From Halomonas colorata (GTDB taxonomy: Bacteria > Pseudomonadota > Gammaproteobacteria > Pseudomonadales > Halomonadaceae), in assembly GCF_014897985.1 (NCBI RefSeq), contig NZ_JABUZA010000002.1, positions 162,678 to 226,677 of the forward strand: a DNA stretch of 64,000 nt, given 5' to 3'. Position 1 is the first letter of the stretch, and the number at the start of each line of letters is the position of its first letter. Both the position numbers and the translations under genes were made by a program. The notes under the pieces are model-generated. The model did not search any database. It saw only the letters and a program-made list of their open reading frames with translations, and was not told the DNA's origin. Positions 55,642 through 63,853 of this stretch are shown piece after piece.

Positions 55642-56589
55642 TTATTGGTAGGCGGCCCGCACGGCTTCAATCGCAGAAGTACCATCTTTTGCCTCAACGC
55701 CTTCTAGCCAAGCTGCAACGGTATCCAGGTTCTCGGTGATCCATTCCTGGGCCACCTTATCTGCTGGGAGATCGTCATAGCTATAGCTGTATACCCAGGC
55801 GTTTTGATCTTCGATATCGACCACGTACTGAGAAAGGAAACGATGTAGCTGCGGATCTTCTTCTGCCATGCTTGCTGGCACAACAGTCCAAACGGTACTC
55901 TCAATCTGGGCGATGCCCGCATCGTCAGCGTCATCAAGATACGCGAGATCAAAACTCACGTTCATCCAATGTGGCTCCCAACCCACAAAGGTAACCCACT
56001 CTTCATTGGCTATCTTCTGCTCAGCCTGCGCCAGCATGGCAGCGGTTGAGCTCTCACGCAGGCTCCAATCGCCCAAACCAGCAGCATCGTTGTCAATGGC
56101 TGCCAAAATAGCCGTATTAATTCCCGTGCCCGCTTCAATGCCCTGAATTTCACCGTCGAAACGCTCACGATGAGCGTCCAGGTCGGCGACTGACGTGACA
56201 CCTGCGTCATATACGTATTGCGGTACAACCAAGCCTGAATTGGCACCCTGAATATTGGAAACCAGCTTTTCCACCTTGCCGTTCGCCACCAGCGGCTCCA
56301 CCATCCCGGTCTGCACGGGATACCAGCCACCCAGATAGACATCGACATCGTTGCGGGTCAGCCCTTCAAGAATCACGCTGACCGCTAAATCTCGCTGCCG
56401 GGTTTGGTAGCCCATGGCTTCCATCAACTGTGAAGCTACTTCAGATTTAACCGTTACCCCCGGCCACGGCGGAACGCCAAAACGCACCTCATCCAAACCG
56501 GCCGTGGCCGAGCCAGCCATGAACAAAGCGACTAAGCCTGTAGTGCTTAGCGCATAGAAACGTTGTTTAGCCTGTAATGCCGTCTTCAT
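55642..56589 (-). CDS. caiX: Glycine betaine/carnitine ABC transporter substrate-binding protein (CaiX-like)
   Basis: OpuAC-type periplasmic receptor, 315 residues. Signal peptide MKTALQAKQRFYALSTTGLV to about GSATAG. Core segments are VRFGVPPWPGVTVKSEVASQ, DVYLGGWYPVQTGMVEP, GIEAGTGINTAILAAIDND, and VTFVGWEPHWMNVSFDLAYL, whose aromatics suit a quaternary ammonium cage. Choline/carnitine/betaine receptors without linked permease genes share a common CbcWV-type transporter. The ATG at 56589 follows AAGGA; a TTG directly upstream is less likely. It faces the carnitine operon tail to tail. Confidence 0.9.
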   Translation of the reverse strand: MKTALQAKQRFYALSTTGLVALFMAGSATAGLDEVRFGVPPWPGVTVKSEVASQLMEAMGYQTRQRDLAVSVILEGLTRNDVDVYLGGWYPVQTGMVEPLVANGKVEKLVSNIQGANSGLVVPQYVYDAGVTSVADLDAHRERFDGEIQGIEAGTGINTAILAAIDNDAAGLGDWSLRESSTAAMLAQAEQKIANEEWVTFVGWEPHWMNVSFDLAYLDDADDAGIAQIESTVWTVVPASMAEEDPQLHRFLSQYVVDIEDQNAWVYSYSYDDLPADKVAQEWITENLDTVAAWLEGVEAKDGTSAIEAVRAAYQ

Positions 56590-56701
56590 CAATTTATCCT
56601 TATAGGGAGATGTATCTTACCAGTCTGCCCAGTAAGCCCCTCGACACACGACATAAAGCGACATATAGAAGACATTACACGACAACAAGACAAATAAGCG
56701 C

Positions 56702-57673
56702 TTAGTTGCCAGCATGGCGACGCACTTCAGCGGGCGAAAGGCCAAAGTGGGCACGAAATGCGCGGGCGAAGCTTGAACTGGATGTAAAGCCGCAGGCAAT
56801 ACCAATATCAAGCACCCCCATTTCCGTTTCGTTCAACAGTCGCTGGGCGCGTTTTAGCCGCAATTGCTGGTACCACTGCCGCGGGGAGGTATTCAGCTGC
56901 TGTTCAAAAAGCCGCTGCAATTGTCGGGAGGATACCCCGCTACGCTTGGCGATATCAGCTAACGGCAGTGGCGCCTCAAGATGGCGCTCCATTAACGATA
57001 CAGCTTCGATAAGGGGACGATGATGAGTACCCAGCCTGCGCGCTAATGACATTCGCTGCTGATCGCTACGGCTACGTAACCGCTCATGTATAAGCTGCTC
57101 GGAGACATCGACTGCCAGTTTGGTCCCATGGCGTCGAGCGATAACTTCCAACGCCATATCCATTGCTGCAGCTCCCCCCGCGCAAGAGAAGCGACGCTCA
57201 CCCAGCTCAAATAATTCATCAGAGGTTTCAATCATGGGATAGCGTTCACGAAAAGCTGGCAGGCTTTCCCAATGCAAAGTAATACGTTCGCCTTTCAGTA
57301 GCTTGGCGGCTGCAAGCAAAAAGCCGCCGGTGTCCAACCCGCCGAGCGCGCACCCGGCTTGATCCAAACGATGCAGCCAAGCCATCAACGGTCGACTTAG
57401 ATGTGCCTCAGGATCAAAACCACCGCATAAGGCTAGTGAAGGTAAATCCAACGCGCTCCCTATCGGCTGATCCACCAATAATGCCATCTCATTGCTCGCG
57501 GTTACGGGTCCGCCATCAAGGCTAAACAGTGTCCACTCAAATAGCGTTTTACCACTGATGCGATTGGCAATCCGCAGTGGCTCCACTGCGGAAAAGAAAG
57601 CCATCATGGAAAAGCGTGGGAGTAGTAAAAAGCCGATGCGTTCAGGCAAAGGTCCTGAGTAGTGCAGGCGCAA
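56702..57673 (-). CDS. cdhR: AraC-family carnitine regulator (CdhR-like)
   Basis: 323-residue GATase1-like/AraC activator. N-terminal DJ-1/PfpI-like ligand domain (about 10-190) has RIGFLLLPRFSMMAFFSAVE, ALGGLDTGGFLLAAAKLLKG and FSCAGGAAAMDMALEVIARR. The C-terminal double helix-turn-helix has LADIAKRSGVSSRQLQRLFE and VLDIGIACGFTSSSSFARAF followed by RAHFGLSPAEVRR. This architecture is shared with CdhR, GbdR and ArgR regulators; context favours carnitine control. Start appears to be TTG at 57673, with AAGGGA eight bases upstream. Confidence 0.9.
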   Translation of the reverse strand: MRLHYSGPLPERIGFLLLPRFSMMAFFSAVEPLRIANRISGKTLFEWTLFSLDGGPVTASNEMALLVDQPIGSALDLPSLALCGGFDPEAHLSRPLMAWLHRLDQAGCALGGLDTGGFLLAAAKLLKGERITLHWESLPAFRERYPMIETSDELFELGERRFSCAGGAAAMDMALEVIARRHGTKLAVDVSEQLIHERLRSRSDQQRMSLARRLGTHHRPLIEAVSLMERHLEAPLPLADIAKRSGVSSRQLQRLFEQQLNTSPRQWYQQLRLKRAQRLLNETEMGVLDIGIACGFTSSSSFARAFRAHFGLSPAEVRRHAGN

Positions 57674-57692
57674 GGTTATCCCTTATAGTTAA

Positions 57693-57986
57693 TTAGTCGT
57701 TATCAAGGCGCTCTGAGCGATAAAGCATCCACTCGTTTTCGAGCTGCCCACCCGGTAAGCGGCAATAGCGACCGCTGCCCAAGCGTGTTTCCTGTACCTC
57801 GGATTGCCCGCCAATGCTTTCACAGTACTCAGTGGCCGCGCCCCGCATGCTGGTTTGCGTATCAGCGCGCTCTCCCGTGGCGCAACCGCCCAGCAGAAAC
57901 ATGCCAATCAGAATAGAGATATAACCGGCCCCTTTCACACCAGGGCTGATTGGTCTCGATCTTTTTAACCTTGCATCTACGAACAT
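57693..57986 (-). CDS. DUF333 (hemolysin-annotated) lipoprotein
   Basis: 97-residue putative lipoprotein with a hydrophobic stretch ISILIGMFLLGGC (lipobox Cys near 35) and one DUF333 domain: EYCESIGG, then GRYCRLPGGQLENEWMLYRS. DUF333 proteins are often labelled hemolysin without good evidence; no function is established. The N-terminal 22 residues before the signal are unusually long, and a downstream start may be used (for example ATG at 57905, which would remove the hydrophobic part and is less likely). It lies 19 bases upstream of cdhR. Confidence 0.8.
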   Translation of the reverse strand: MFVDARLKRSRPISPGVKGAGYISILIGMFLLGGCATGERADTQTSMRGAATEYCESIGGQSEVQETRLGSGRYCRLPGGQLENEWMLYRSERLDND

Positions 57987-58166
57987 GGCAGCCTCCTTTG
58001 GCAGTCTACTTTGGTAGCCGTTTGCGAATTTTCACTTTAGCCCTGCCGGCTTGCTACTGCGAGCTCACCAGCATATTTGCCGATATCACCAATGCTGGCT
58101 AGGCTATTGTTAGTCCTACGGAAGGACTGGCTAATCAAAGTATTTATTCATAAGGAGAGTGACGCT

Positions 58167-58655
58167 ATGTCCAGCCCGGAACATAAGCAGAAGATCTGGA
58201 AGATGATCAAGGATATCAAGGTAGGCATGCTGGTGACGCTGGACCACGATACCCCGCGCGCGCGCCCCATGCACCTGGTGCAGGAAGAGTATGACGGCAC
58301 GTTGTGGTTCTATACCCGCCGTAGCGCCGAAAAAGTCTTTGAAGCCAAAAGTGATCACGACGTATGCCTGAGCTTTTCCGATCAGGAAGACGGTGTATAC
58401 GTTTCGCTATCAGGCAAGGCCAACCTAAACGATGACCGCGAGCTGATCCATAAGTACTGGAACCCCTTCGTGGCCGCCTGGTTCCCGGAAGGCAAGGACG
58501 ACCCGGACGTCACGCTTCTGGAAATCAAGGTAGAGATGGGCGAGCACTGGAAATCCAAGGAGAGCAAAACCTACCAGCTCTACGAGATTGCCAAGGCCAA
58601 CCTCAAGAAAGATGCCAAACCGGATCTTGGTGAAAATGAAAAATTCGGTGGTTAA
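58167..58655 (+). CDS. Pyridoxamine 5'-phosphate oxidase-like general stress protein
   Basis: 162-residue split-barrel flavin-binding protein of the general stress protein 26 type. Segments IKVGMLVTLDHDTPRARPMH, LWFYTRRSAEKVFEAKSDHD, VCLSFSDQEDGVYVSLSGKA and WNPFVAAWFPEGKDDPDVTL are family-typical, the last resembling the FMN/F420-proximal loop. AAGGAG lies about nine bases before ATG at 58167. Catalytic activity is not known; a role under oxidative or osmotic stress is usual. Its end overlaps the CAP-domain gene by 20 bases. Confidence 0.9.
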   Translation: MSSPEHKQKIWKMIKDIKVGMLVTLDHDTPRARPMHLVQEEYDGTLWFYTRRSAEKVFEAKSDHDVCLSFSDQEDGVYVSLSGKANLNDDRELIHKYWNPFVAAWFPEGKDDPDVTLLEIKVEMGEHWKSKESKTYQLYEIAKANLKKDAKPDLGENEKFGG

Positions 58656-59202
58656 TTCCGCTATAAAACGCCCTGCCCCCAGGGCGCTTTTCCGTTTAGC
58701 AGCCTTGATGCTACTGGGTACCGGAGCAGCCTGGGCCTCTGATGATGCGCCGCAAGGCGGCTCATCCAGCAACTGCGAACCTACCGAGCAGCAGCAGGAA
58801 ATGCTTTCACTGGTTAACGAGGCGCGCAGCCAAACTCGGCAGTGCGGCAATCAGTCGTTTGATTCGGTAGTGCCACTGACCTGGAGCTGCAAGCTTCATG
58901 CGGCAGCCAAGGCGCACTCGGAAGATATGGCCGAGAACGAGTATTTCAGCCATACCAGCCCTGAGGGCGTTAGCATCGAACAGCGCGTGGAAGAGCAAGA
59001 CTATGTATGGCGCGCAGTGGGGGAAAATATTGCTGCGGGCCATATGTCAGCCACTGCCGCCGTCGACGGCTGGCTGGAAAGCCCCGGCCACTGCAGCAAT
59101 ATCATGAACGGCGCCTTTACCCAGATGGGCATGGCCAACGCCGACAACCCGGAATCCCGCTACACCACTTACTGGACCCAGGCACTGGGCCAGCCCCGCT
59201 AA
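58636..59202 (+). CDS. Secreted CAP/SCP-domain protein
   Basis: 188-residue exported protein with a CAP (cysteine-rich secretory, SCP) domain. N-terminal signal around RALFRLAALMLLGTGAAWAS. The CAP fold shows MLSLVNEARSQTRQCGNQ, CKLHAAAKAHSEDMAENEYF, SHTSPEGVSIEQRVEEQDY, GENIAAGHMSATAAVDGWLE and SPGHCSNIMNGAFTQMGMA, including the conserved histidines and two glutamates of the central cavity. Bacterial CAP proteins have no settled function. Start at 58636 overlaps the preceding gene by 20 bases; the ribosome binding site is weak. Confidence 0.9.
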   Translation: MKNSVVNSAIKRPAPRALFRLAALMLLGTGAAWASDDAPQGGSSSNCEPTEQQQEMLSLVNEARSQTRQCGNQSFDSVVPLTWSCKLHAAAKAHSEDMAENEYFSHTSPEGVSIEQRVEEQDYVWRAVGENIAAGHMSATAAVDGWLESPGHCSNIMNGAFTQMGMANADNPESRYTTYWTQALGQPR

Positions 59203-59239
59203 CCAAACTGAATGCGTCGGTTCACATGCCTGCACCAGG

Positions 59240-59728
59240 TTACTGAGTCGGCGCCAGATCCCCATAGTGAACCGCCGTTATCGCATTCTTCGGCGACCCA
59301 TCCACCAGTTTGGTGCTGTAAGTCAGGTATACGAAGGTTTCGGTTTCAGCGTCGTGCATGCGCACTACGCGCATATTCTTGAATAGCGCTGAACGGCGCT
59401 GGGTAAACACCACTTCCTGCTCTTCTACCTCCGCCGGGTTAAACACGATCTCGCCCGTTTGCCGACAGGCAACGCTCGCCTCACTGGCCTCTTCGGCAAG
59501 CCCCACTGCACCGGAGATCCCGCCAATCTGAGAATAGGAAATATAGCAGGAGATACCCTGCACCTTGGGGTCGTCAAAGCGCTCAACTTCAATGGTGTTA
59601 TTTGGCCCCAGCATGCGGAACTCAGTGCGCACACTGCCAATATGGGCATCCTGGGCCAGCAGCACCGAAGGCAATAGTGCCAACGTAAGCGCAAGCAGCT
59701 TGATGGCAATACGTTTGGAGAAAAGCAT
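59240..59728 (-). CDS. creA: CreA family periplasmic protein
   Basis: 162-residue exported protein with signal peptide MLFSKRIAIKLLALTLALLP to about LLAQDA. It matches CreA: IGSVRTEFRMLGPNNTIEVE, RFDDPKVQGISCYISYSQIG, GLAEEASEASVACRQTGEIV, FKNMRVVRMHDAETETFVYL and KLVDGSPKNAITAV. Function unknown even in E. coli; here creBCD is not adjacent. Start at 59728 has AAGGGAG six bases upstream; an upstream ATG at 59746 sits within that site. Confidence 0.92.
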   Translation of the reverse strand: MLFSKRIAIKLLALTLALLPSVLLAQDAHIGSVRTEFRMLGPNNTIEVERFDDPKVQGISCYISYSQIGGISGAVGLAEEASEASVACRQTGEIVFNPAEVEEQEVVFTQRRSALFKNMRVVRMHDAETETFVYLTYSTKLVDGSPKNAITAVHYGDLAPTQ

Positions 59729-59789
59729 GGTTAGCTCCCTTTGCAAAGTTGGCTGATGAAAGAGCAGGTGGCGCGTGAATCTTCAAGCA

Positions 59790-61250
59790 TCACAGCATCA
59801 GTGCCGCAATCCAAGCAAATATCAGCATGCCAAAATTGGCATGAATAAACGTAGGAATTACGCTATCGCTGATATGATCGTGTTGCCCATCGGCGTTGAG
59901 GCCAGCGGTAGCACCTAAGGTAATAGTAGACGCCGGGGAACCCGCATCACCCAGTGCCGCGGCAGCCCCTAACAGGGCAATCGTCGCGACCGGCGAGAAG
60001 CCTAGCGTGATTGCTAAAGGCACATAGATAGGCGCAAGGATAGGCACGCTAGCGAAAGAGTCACCAAATCCTATGGTGATAAACAAGCCAACAACAAGCA
60101 TTAATGCCGCGCCAAGCACCATATTGTCGCCAATGAAATCAGCCGTCGCCGACACCAGGGGCGCAATTTCATTCGTTGCGTTTAAAATCCCGGAGAAGCC
60201 GGAGGCAAACGTAATAATCACGGCAATTTGCGCCATCATGCGTAAGCCTTCCGTGAAAACATCGTCCTGGTCACTCCAACGAAAGATGCCTGCCACACTC
60301 AAAATCATAAAGCCGATCATTGCCCCGATTAACAGCGAGTCAAACTGTAGTTGGCAAATCAGCGCCACTACCAGGGCTGCTACCGTAAAGATAATCTGTT
60401 TAAAGTTAAGCGGCTTTAAGGGTGTTTCAGTTTGCAGCGTGGTGGATGGCGCCTCCTGGTAACGACGCGGCTTACGATACGTATAAAAAACGGCCACGAG
60501 CATACCTAACAGAATGCCCATTACCGGCAGCGCCATTGCTTTCAGCACCATGCCCGGTGTTGCGGACATCCCATAGGCCTGGCCAACACTATTAACGTTG
60601 GCTAGCAGTATTTCATTTAAATAAATGGCCCCGAAACCCGTGGGCAGCAACAAGTAGCTAGCGCTCATCGAGCAGGCAAGAATGCACGCAATACCACGGC
60701 GATCCATACGCAGCTTGTTCATCACCCCGAGCAATGGCGGGATAAGGATAGGGATAAACGCTATATGCACAGGCACCAGGTTCTGGGACATGATGGAAGC
60801 GGCGACCAGCGCTAAAAGCAGCATCCACTTTACGCCTTTATTGGTGGCGCCCACGTTAAGGTCAAGCTGTGAGGCGATCTTATAAGCAAGCAGATCCACC
60901 AAACCACTGCGGGCAATGGCCACCGCAAAAGCCCCAATCATGATGTAGGTAACCCCAACCTGAGCACCCATTAACAGGTTGTCATTGAAGGTATCCACGG
61001 CCTCGCTCATGGATAGCCCGCTATGCAAGGCCCCCAGCAGTGCCGATGAAATCAGGGCTATCGCCACCGGGATTTTCAACAGACACAGCATTACCATCAG
61101 CAAGATAGCCAAAACGATCGCATTAATATGGTAACCAAACGCTATTGATACTAAATAAATAACCGCAAATACGCTTAAACAGGGAAGCGCCCTTCGGCTC
61201 ATGAAGTTATCTTGCCCAGTTTGTTGGTTTAGCGTTATAGCGTTCGCCAT
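59790..61250 (-). CDS. Na+/H+ antiporter family protein (NhaC-type)
   Basis: Inner-membrane secondary transporter with about 11-12 helices, 486 residues, of the Na+/H+ antiporter NhaC/ion transporter type, probably exporting Na+ at high salinity. Segments include SQNLVPVHIAFIPILIPPLL, GFGAIYLNEILLANVNSVGQ, IGFGDSFASVPILAPIYVPL and GDAGSPASTITLGATAGLNA, where the conserved acidic and polar residues lie. Related proteins include amino-acid/proton exchangers, so substrate is uncertain. ATG at 61250 is preferred over a TTG at 61274. Fits a halophile; no regulatory site recognised. Confidence 0.83.
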   Translation of the reverse strand: MANAITLNQQTGQDNFMSRRALPCLSVFAVIYLVSIAFGYHINAIVLAILLMVMLCLLKIPVAIALISSALLGALHSGLSMSEAVDTFNDNLLMGAQVGVTYIMIGAFAVAIARSGLVDLLAYKIASQLDLNVGATNKGVKWMLLLALVAASIMSQNLVPVHIAFIPILIPPLLGVMNKLRMDRRGIACILACSMSASYLLLPTGFGAIYLNEILLANVNSVGQAYGMSATPGMVLKAMALPVMGILLGMLVAVFYTYRKPRRYQEAPSTTLQTETPLKPLNFKQIIFTVAALVVALICQLQFDSLLIGAMIGFMILSVAGIFRWSDQDDVFTEGLRMMAQIAVIITFASGFSGILNATNEIAPLVSATADFIGDNMVLGAALMLVVGLFITIGFGDSFASVPILAPIYVPLAITLGFSPVATIALLGAAAALGDAGSPASTITLGATAGLNADGQHDHISDSVIPTFIHANFGMLIFAWIAALML

Positions 61251-61677
61251 TTGAAAAGGCTTCCTTTTATACAAGTATTATTGGAACAGTGGGCGCGCTT
61301 TTAACCCTTATTTTCTGGATCATTTTCCAGAAACGGCACGCCAAGACCCGCCCCACGATCACTGCCGGGCGACATCATACCGGCATCTGTACGACGCATC
61401 ATCAATAAAGGGGGTACTGAGATGGGGATGTTGCTCGGTAATGCGAACACCCCGCACAAGGACGGGGCGTAGGTCACATACCAGCATCTTTTGCCTATGT
61501 GGCGTCGAGATCGTCCAGGTTGGGCACATACTCCATTTGCGCTTCAAGCTCTTTTAGCCGACGAGTGAAGCCTAGGCCGAATGCTTGCTGTGGTTACATA
61601 TAGCGCCAAGGCTGCTACCGTAAATAGCCTCATCCACACTCTTCGTTCTTTCGTCGCTTAGCGTTAAGCCATCAACA
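61251..61677 (-). other. Intergenic region with possible gene debris
   Basis: 427 bases with no intact gene. On the minus strand two unrelated frames end like real proteins: one from about 61597 to 61500 contains FGLGFTRRLKELEAQMEYVP and stops at TAG, the other ends with DAGMMSPGSDRGAGLGVPFL and TAA near 61305. Neither has a start, a ribosome binding site or a family I recognise. An inverted repeat TTCTGG/CCAGAA (61313-61332) lies near the left side. Remnants of deleted genes are possible, chance open frames in GC-rich DNA equally so. Confidence 0.4.
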
Positions 61678-63318
61678 CTACGATACGGCTTGCAACTGCT
61701 TTCCTGCTAGAGCAAGCGACTCTCTGTATTCCCACGCCTCCGCGGCCATCGTCCAATGAACCTCGGCTTGCTGACTATCCACCACTTCTCGAACTTCAGT
61801 GATAGGGACTTGGAAAAACTCCTTACGTGCATTAAGCCGGTTTACTTGGCGGTTAGCGAATCTCCGGTGAAGCTCGCGTTCTAAAGAGGGAGCGTCGTCG
61901 GAATAAATCATCGCATGCACATCAAATGAGAATGGCACGCTGGCATCACCAAGCTCTTTAACGCGATCCAGGGGCTCAAGCCGCCGGGTCATGCCTATTT
62001 TGAAAACATTTTCGCCAAATGAGCCAATGTTTGAAATTACGTAAACGTGACCACGCCTTGTCTGCTGGGCCATTGAAATTGCACGCTGGCCGCGCGCCTC
62101 TGATTCTTGCAGTTGAAGCTCAAGCTCTGCCAAGCGAGCCTTATAACCTTCGCGTTCAGCCTCACTGGCACTCTCGAGTTGCTTTCGAGCCTCCGCCATC
62201 GCTTTGGCGAGCATTTTCTCTTCTTTTTCAGCCTGCTTTAGAGCCTTCTCGATATCCCTGCGGGCCTTTTCTTCTTCGCGCATTTGCTCACGGATTTCTC
62301 TCTGCTCCTCTTGCTCAATACGCTTCAGCTCCATTGTGGCTACGGCCCACTTCAACTCTTCTAGGCGCGCTTGCAAGTATAGATCGGTGATTCGAGCGTT
62401 TTTAAAGGGCTGTCCATTATGGTTTACCAGCGCAAACGCATCGAGAATGCCTTGTTTCAGTTTGCCGTAATTATCATGCTTAACTTTAGACAGGATAGAA
62501 TCGACCTTGCCATTGAAAGCATCAACTGCAAAGTGGATGGCGTATTCTCTTCTTGTTTTCTCAACATAATCACAGCCGCCAGCCCGGCCATTTTTTGCCA
62601 TGTCTGCACTATGCTTACGTGATTGCTTGAGTTTTTGCCCGGCATCTTTATGTGAAAAATCTTCGGCCAAGTCGTCCAGCAGGCTTGCGTTCGGAATGAT
62701 GTAATCATCGTGATAGCCCTCGATGACATTCTTCATGGCCTTTGCTGTTTGCTCATAGAGCTTGGCGTTTTCCACCGCTTTCAATGCATTTCCAGCGGTT
62801 TCCTCGGCCTGAATGCGGGCATGAGAAATGATCTTTTCGGCTTTAGCGTGAGCCTCTTGGATGAGGCTTTGTGATTTAGATTCTGAAAGCCTGACTTTGT
62901 CACGAATTTCAGATGCTTCTCGCCGCGCTTCTGCAATTATCTGAGACCGCTTTTCATCAGCATTTTGCTTGATACTGGCGGCTTCGAATTCAGCGTTCTC
63001 TTTTCTGCTGAATGCGGCTTTTAAATGGTTTTTGCTTTCACGTTCAGCGTCTTGCCATAGCTGTCCGGCTTTTTTCTTTGCCTCAAAAACGATACGTTCT
63101 GCTTCTAACTCTGCATCCTCAATCGCTTGATACTTTGATAAGCGCTCAAGAGCGGCGTCTAGCTGGCTTATCTTATGGCCTCGTTCTTCAAGCGCTGACG
63201 TTATAACAGCCACTTGCTTATCTGCGCTTTTTTTCTTTCTCGCAATCACCAGGGCGGCAATCCACCCAGAGAGCACCAAGCAGCCGAGAATCACTAAAAC
63301 AACTTTCGAAAATTCCAT
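61678..63318 (-). CDS. Membrane-anchored DUF4041 / GIY-YIG (T5orf172) protein
   Basis: 546-residue protein. Residues 5-26 form a transmembrane anchor (VVLVILGCLVLSGWIAALVI). A long charged coiled coil follows (about 45-190), then a DUF4041-like region (about 195-330, with REYAIHFAVDAFNGKVDSIL and LKQGILDAFALVNHNGQPFK), a second coiled coil (about 335-430), and a GIY-YIG nuclease-like T5orf172 domain at about 435-525: GHVYVISNIGSFGENVFKIG, MTRRLEPLDRVKELGDASVP, ERELHRRFANRQVN, KEFFQVP. Catalytic Tyr, Gly, Arg and Glu appear present. Such proteins occur in phages and islands; function unknown. Flanked by decayed accessory genes. Confidence 0.85.
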   Translation of the reverse strand: MEFSKVVLVILGCLVLSGWIAALVIARKKKSADKQVAVITSALEERGHKISQLDAALERLSKYQAIEDAELEAERIVFEAKKKAGQLWQDAERESKNHLKAAFSRKENAEFEAASIKQNADEKRSQIIAEARREASEIRDKVRLSESKSQSLIQEAHAKAEKIISHARIQAEETAGNALKAVENAKLYEQTAKAMKNVIEGYHDDYIIPNASLLDDLAEDFSHKDAGQKLKQSRKHSADMAKNGRAGGCDYVEKTRREYAIHFAVDAFNGKVDSILSKVKHDNYGKLKQGILDAFALVNHNGQPFKNARITDLYLQARLEELKWAVATMELKRIEQEEQREIREQMREEEKARRDIEKALKQAEKEEKMLAKAMAEARKQLESASEAEREGYKARLAELELQLQESEARGQRAISMAQQTRRGHVYVISNIGSFGENVFKIGMTRRLEPLDRVKELGDASVPFSFDVHAMIYSDDAPSLERELHRRFANRQVNRLNARKEFFQVPITEVREVVDSQQAEVHWTMAAEAWEYRESLALAGKQLQAVS

Positions 63319-63434
63319 CCAAATCCCCTAAAAGCATTATCAGTTGCGCATCTACGGGCGCTCTAATCAATCTTAGCTTTAAAGGGGAGGATGGCGCTAT
63401 TGCGACTGCTGTATATTTAACAGAAAGTTGAACC
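63319..63434. other. Spacer between the DUF4041 gene and hig remnant
   Basis: 116 bases that must hold the promoter of the minus-strand DUF4041 gene. No ORF or clear signal is seen. Confidence 0.4.
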
Positions 63435-63453
63435 TATACCGCTATGCGGTATA
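63435..63453. promoter_or_regulatory. Palindromic operator of the hig remnant
   Basis: TATACCGC (63435-63442) and GCGGTATA (63446-63453) form a perfect inverted repeat around TAT. It sits immediately upstream of the higB remnant, where HigA/HigBA autoregulatory operators are normally found. Confidence 0.65.
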
Positions 63454-63480
63454 ACGGGTTAGCGAGGGGACTATATAATC

Positions 63481-63657
63481 GATGCATCAGCATCTGAGGC
63501 TGACTTGAGAGTGCCGCCCGGCAACCGTTTCGAGCACTAGAGCGGGAAACTGTCCCATTTGTGTTCGATCCAAGTAAACAAGCAATATCGCCTGATCTTC
63601 GCGTGGTCTAATGGTCAGGCTAGCGATATCTATCTAGACCCGCACACCTATAGGTGA
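63481..63657 (+). pseudogene. higB: Broken HigB/RelE-type toxin gene
   Basis: The frame from 63481 reads through DLRVPPGNRFEH, then TAG at 63538, then continues with SGKLSHLCSIQVNKQYRLIF and AWSNGQASDIYLDPHTYR before TGA at 63655. This is the C-terminal half of a HigB/RelE-family toxin (the DLRVPPGNR and VNKQYRLIF-WSNG blocks are characteristic). The first roughly 40 residues are missing and the central TAG interrupts the rest, so no active toxin can be made. The higA remnant starts four bases after the TGA, the normal higBA order. Confidence 0.88.
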
Positions 63658-63661
63658 CGCC

Positions 63662-63853
63662 ATGATGATGACAGAGCCGAAGCCCACCACTGTTGGTGAG
63701 ATGCTAACACTTGAATTCCTTGAGCCGCTGGAGCTTACCCAATCGGCGCTTGCTCGTCAGATGGGTACGGCGCCCCGCCTGGTCAACGAACTCTGCAATA
63801 ACAAGCGAGCATTGACGGCTGAAACCGCCATCATGCTAGCGACGGTCTTGTAA
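63662..63853 (+). pseudogene. higA: Truncated HigA antitoxin
   Basis: 63 residues of an XRE-type HigA antitoxin: TVGEMLTLEFLEPLELTQSA, LARQMGTAPRLVNELCNNKR and ALTAETAIMLATVL, covering the helix-turn-helix. Intact HigA continues with a GTSPEFWLNLQ-like segment for about 35 more residues; here TAA follows ATVL and the next bases show no homology. The break point coincides with GTAA at 63850, the end sequence typical of IS66-family elements. The stub could still bind DNA. Three consecutive ATGs (63662, 63665, 63668) are possible starts. Confidence 0.8.
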
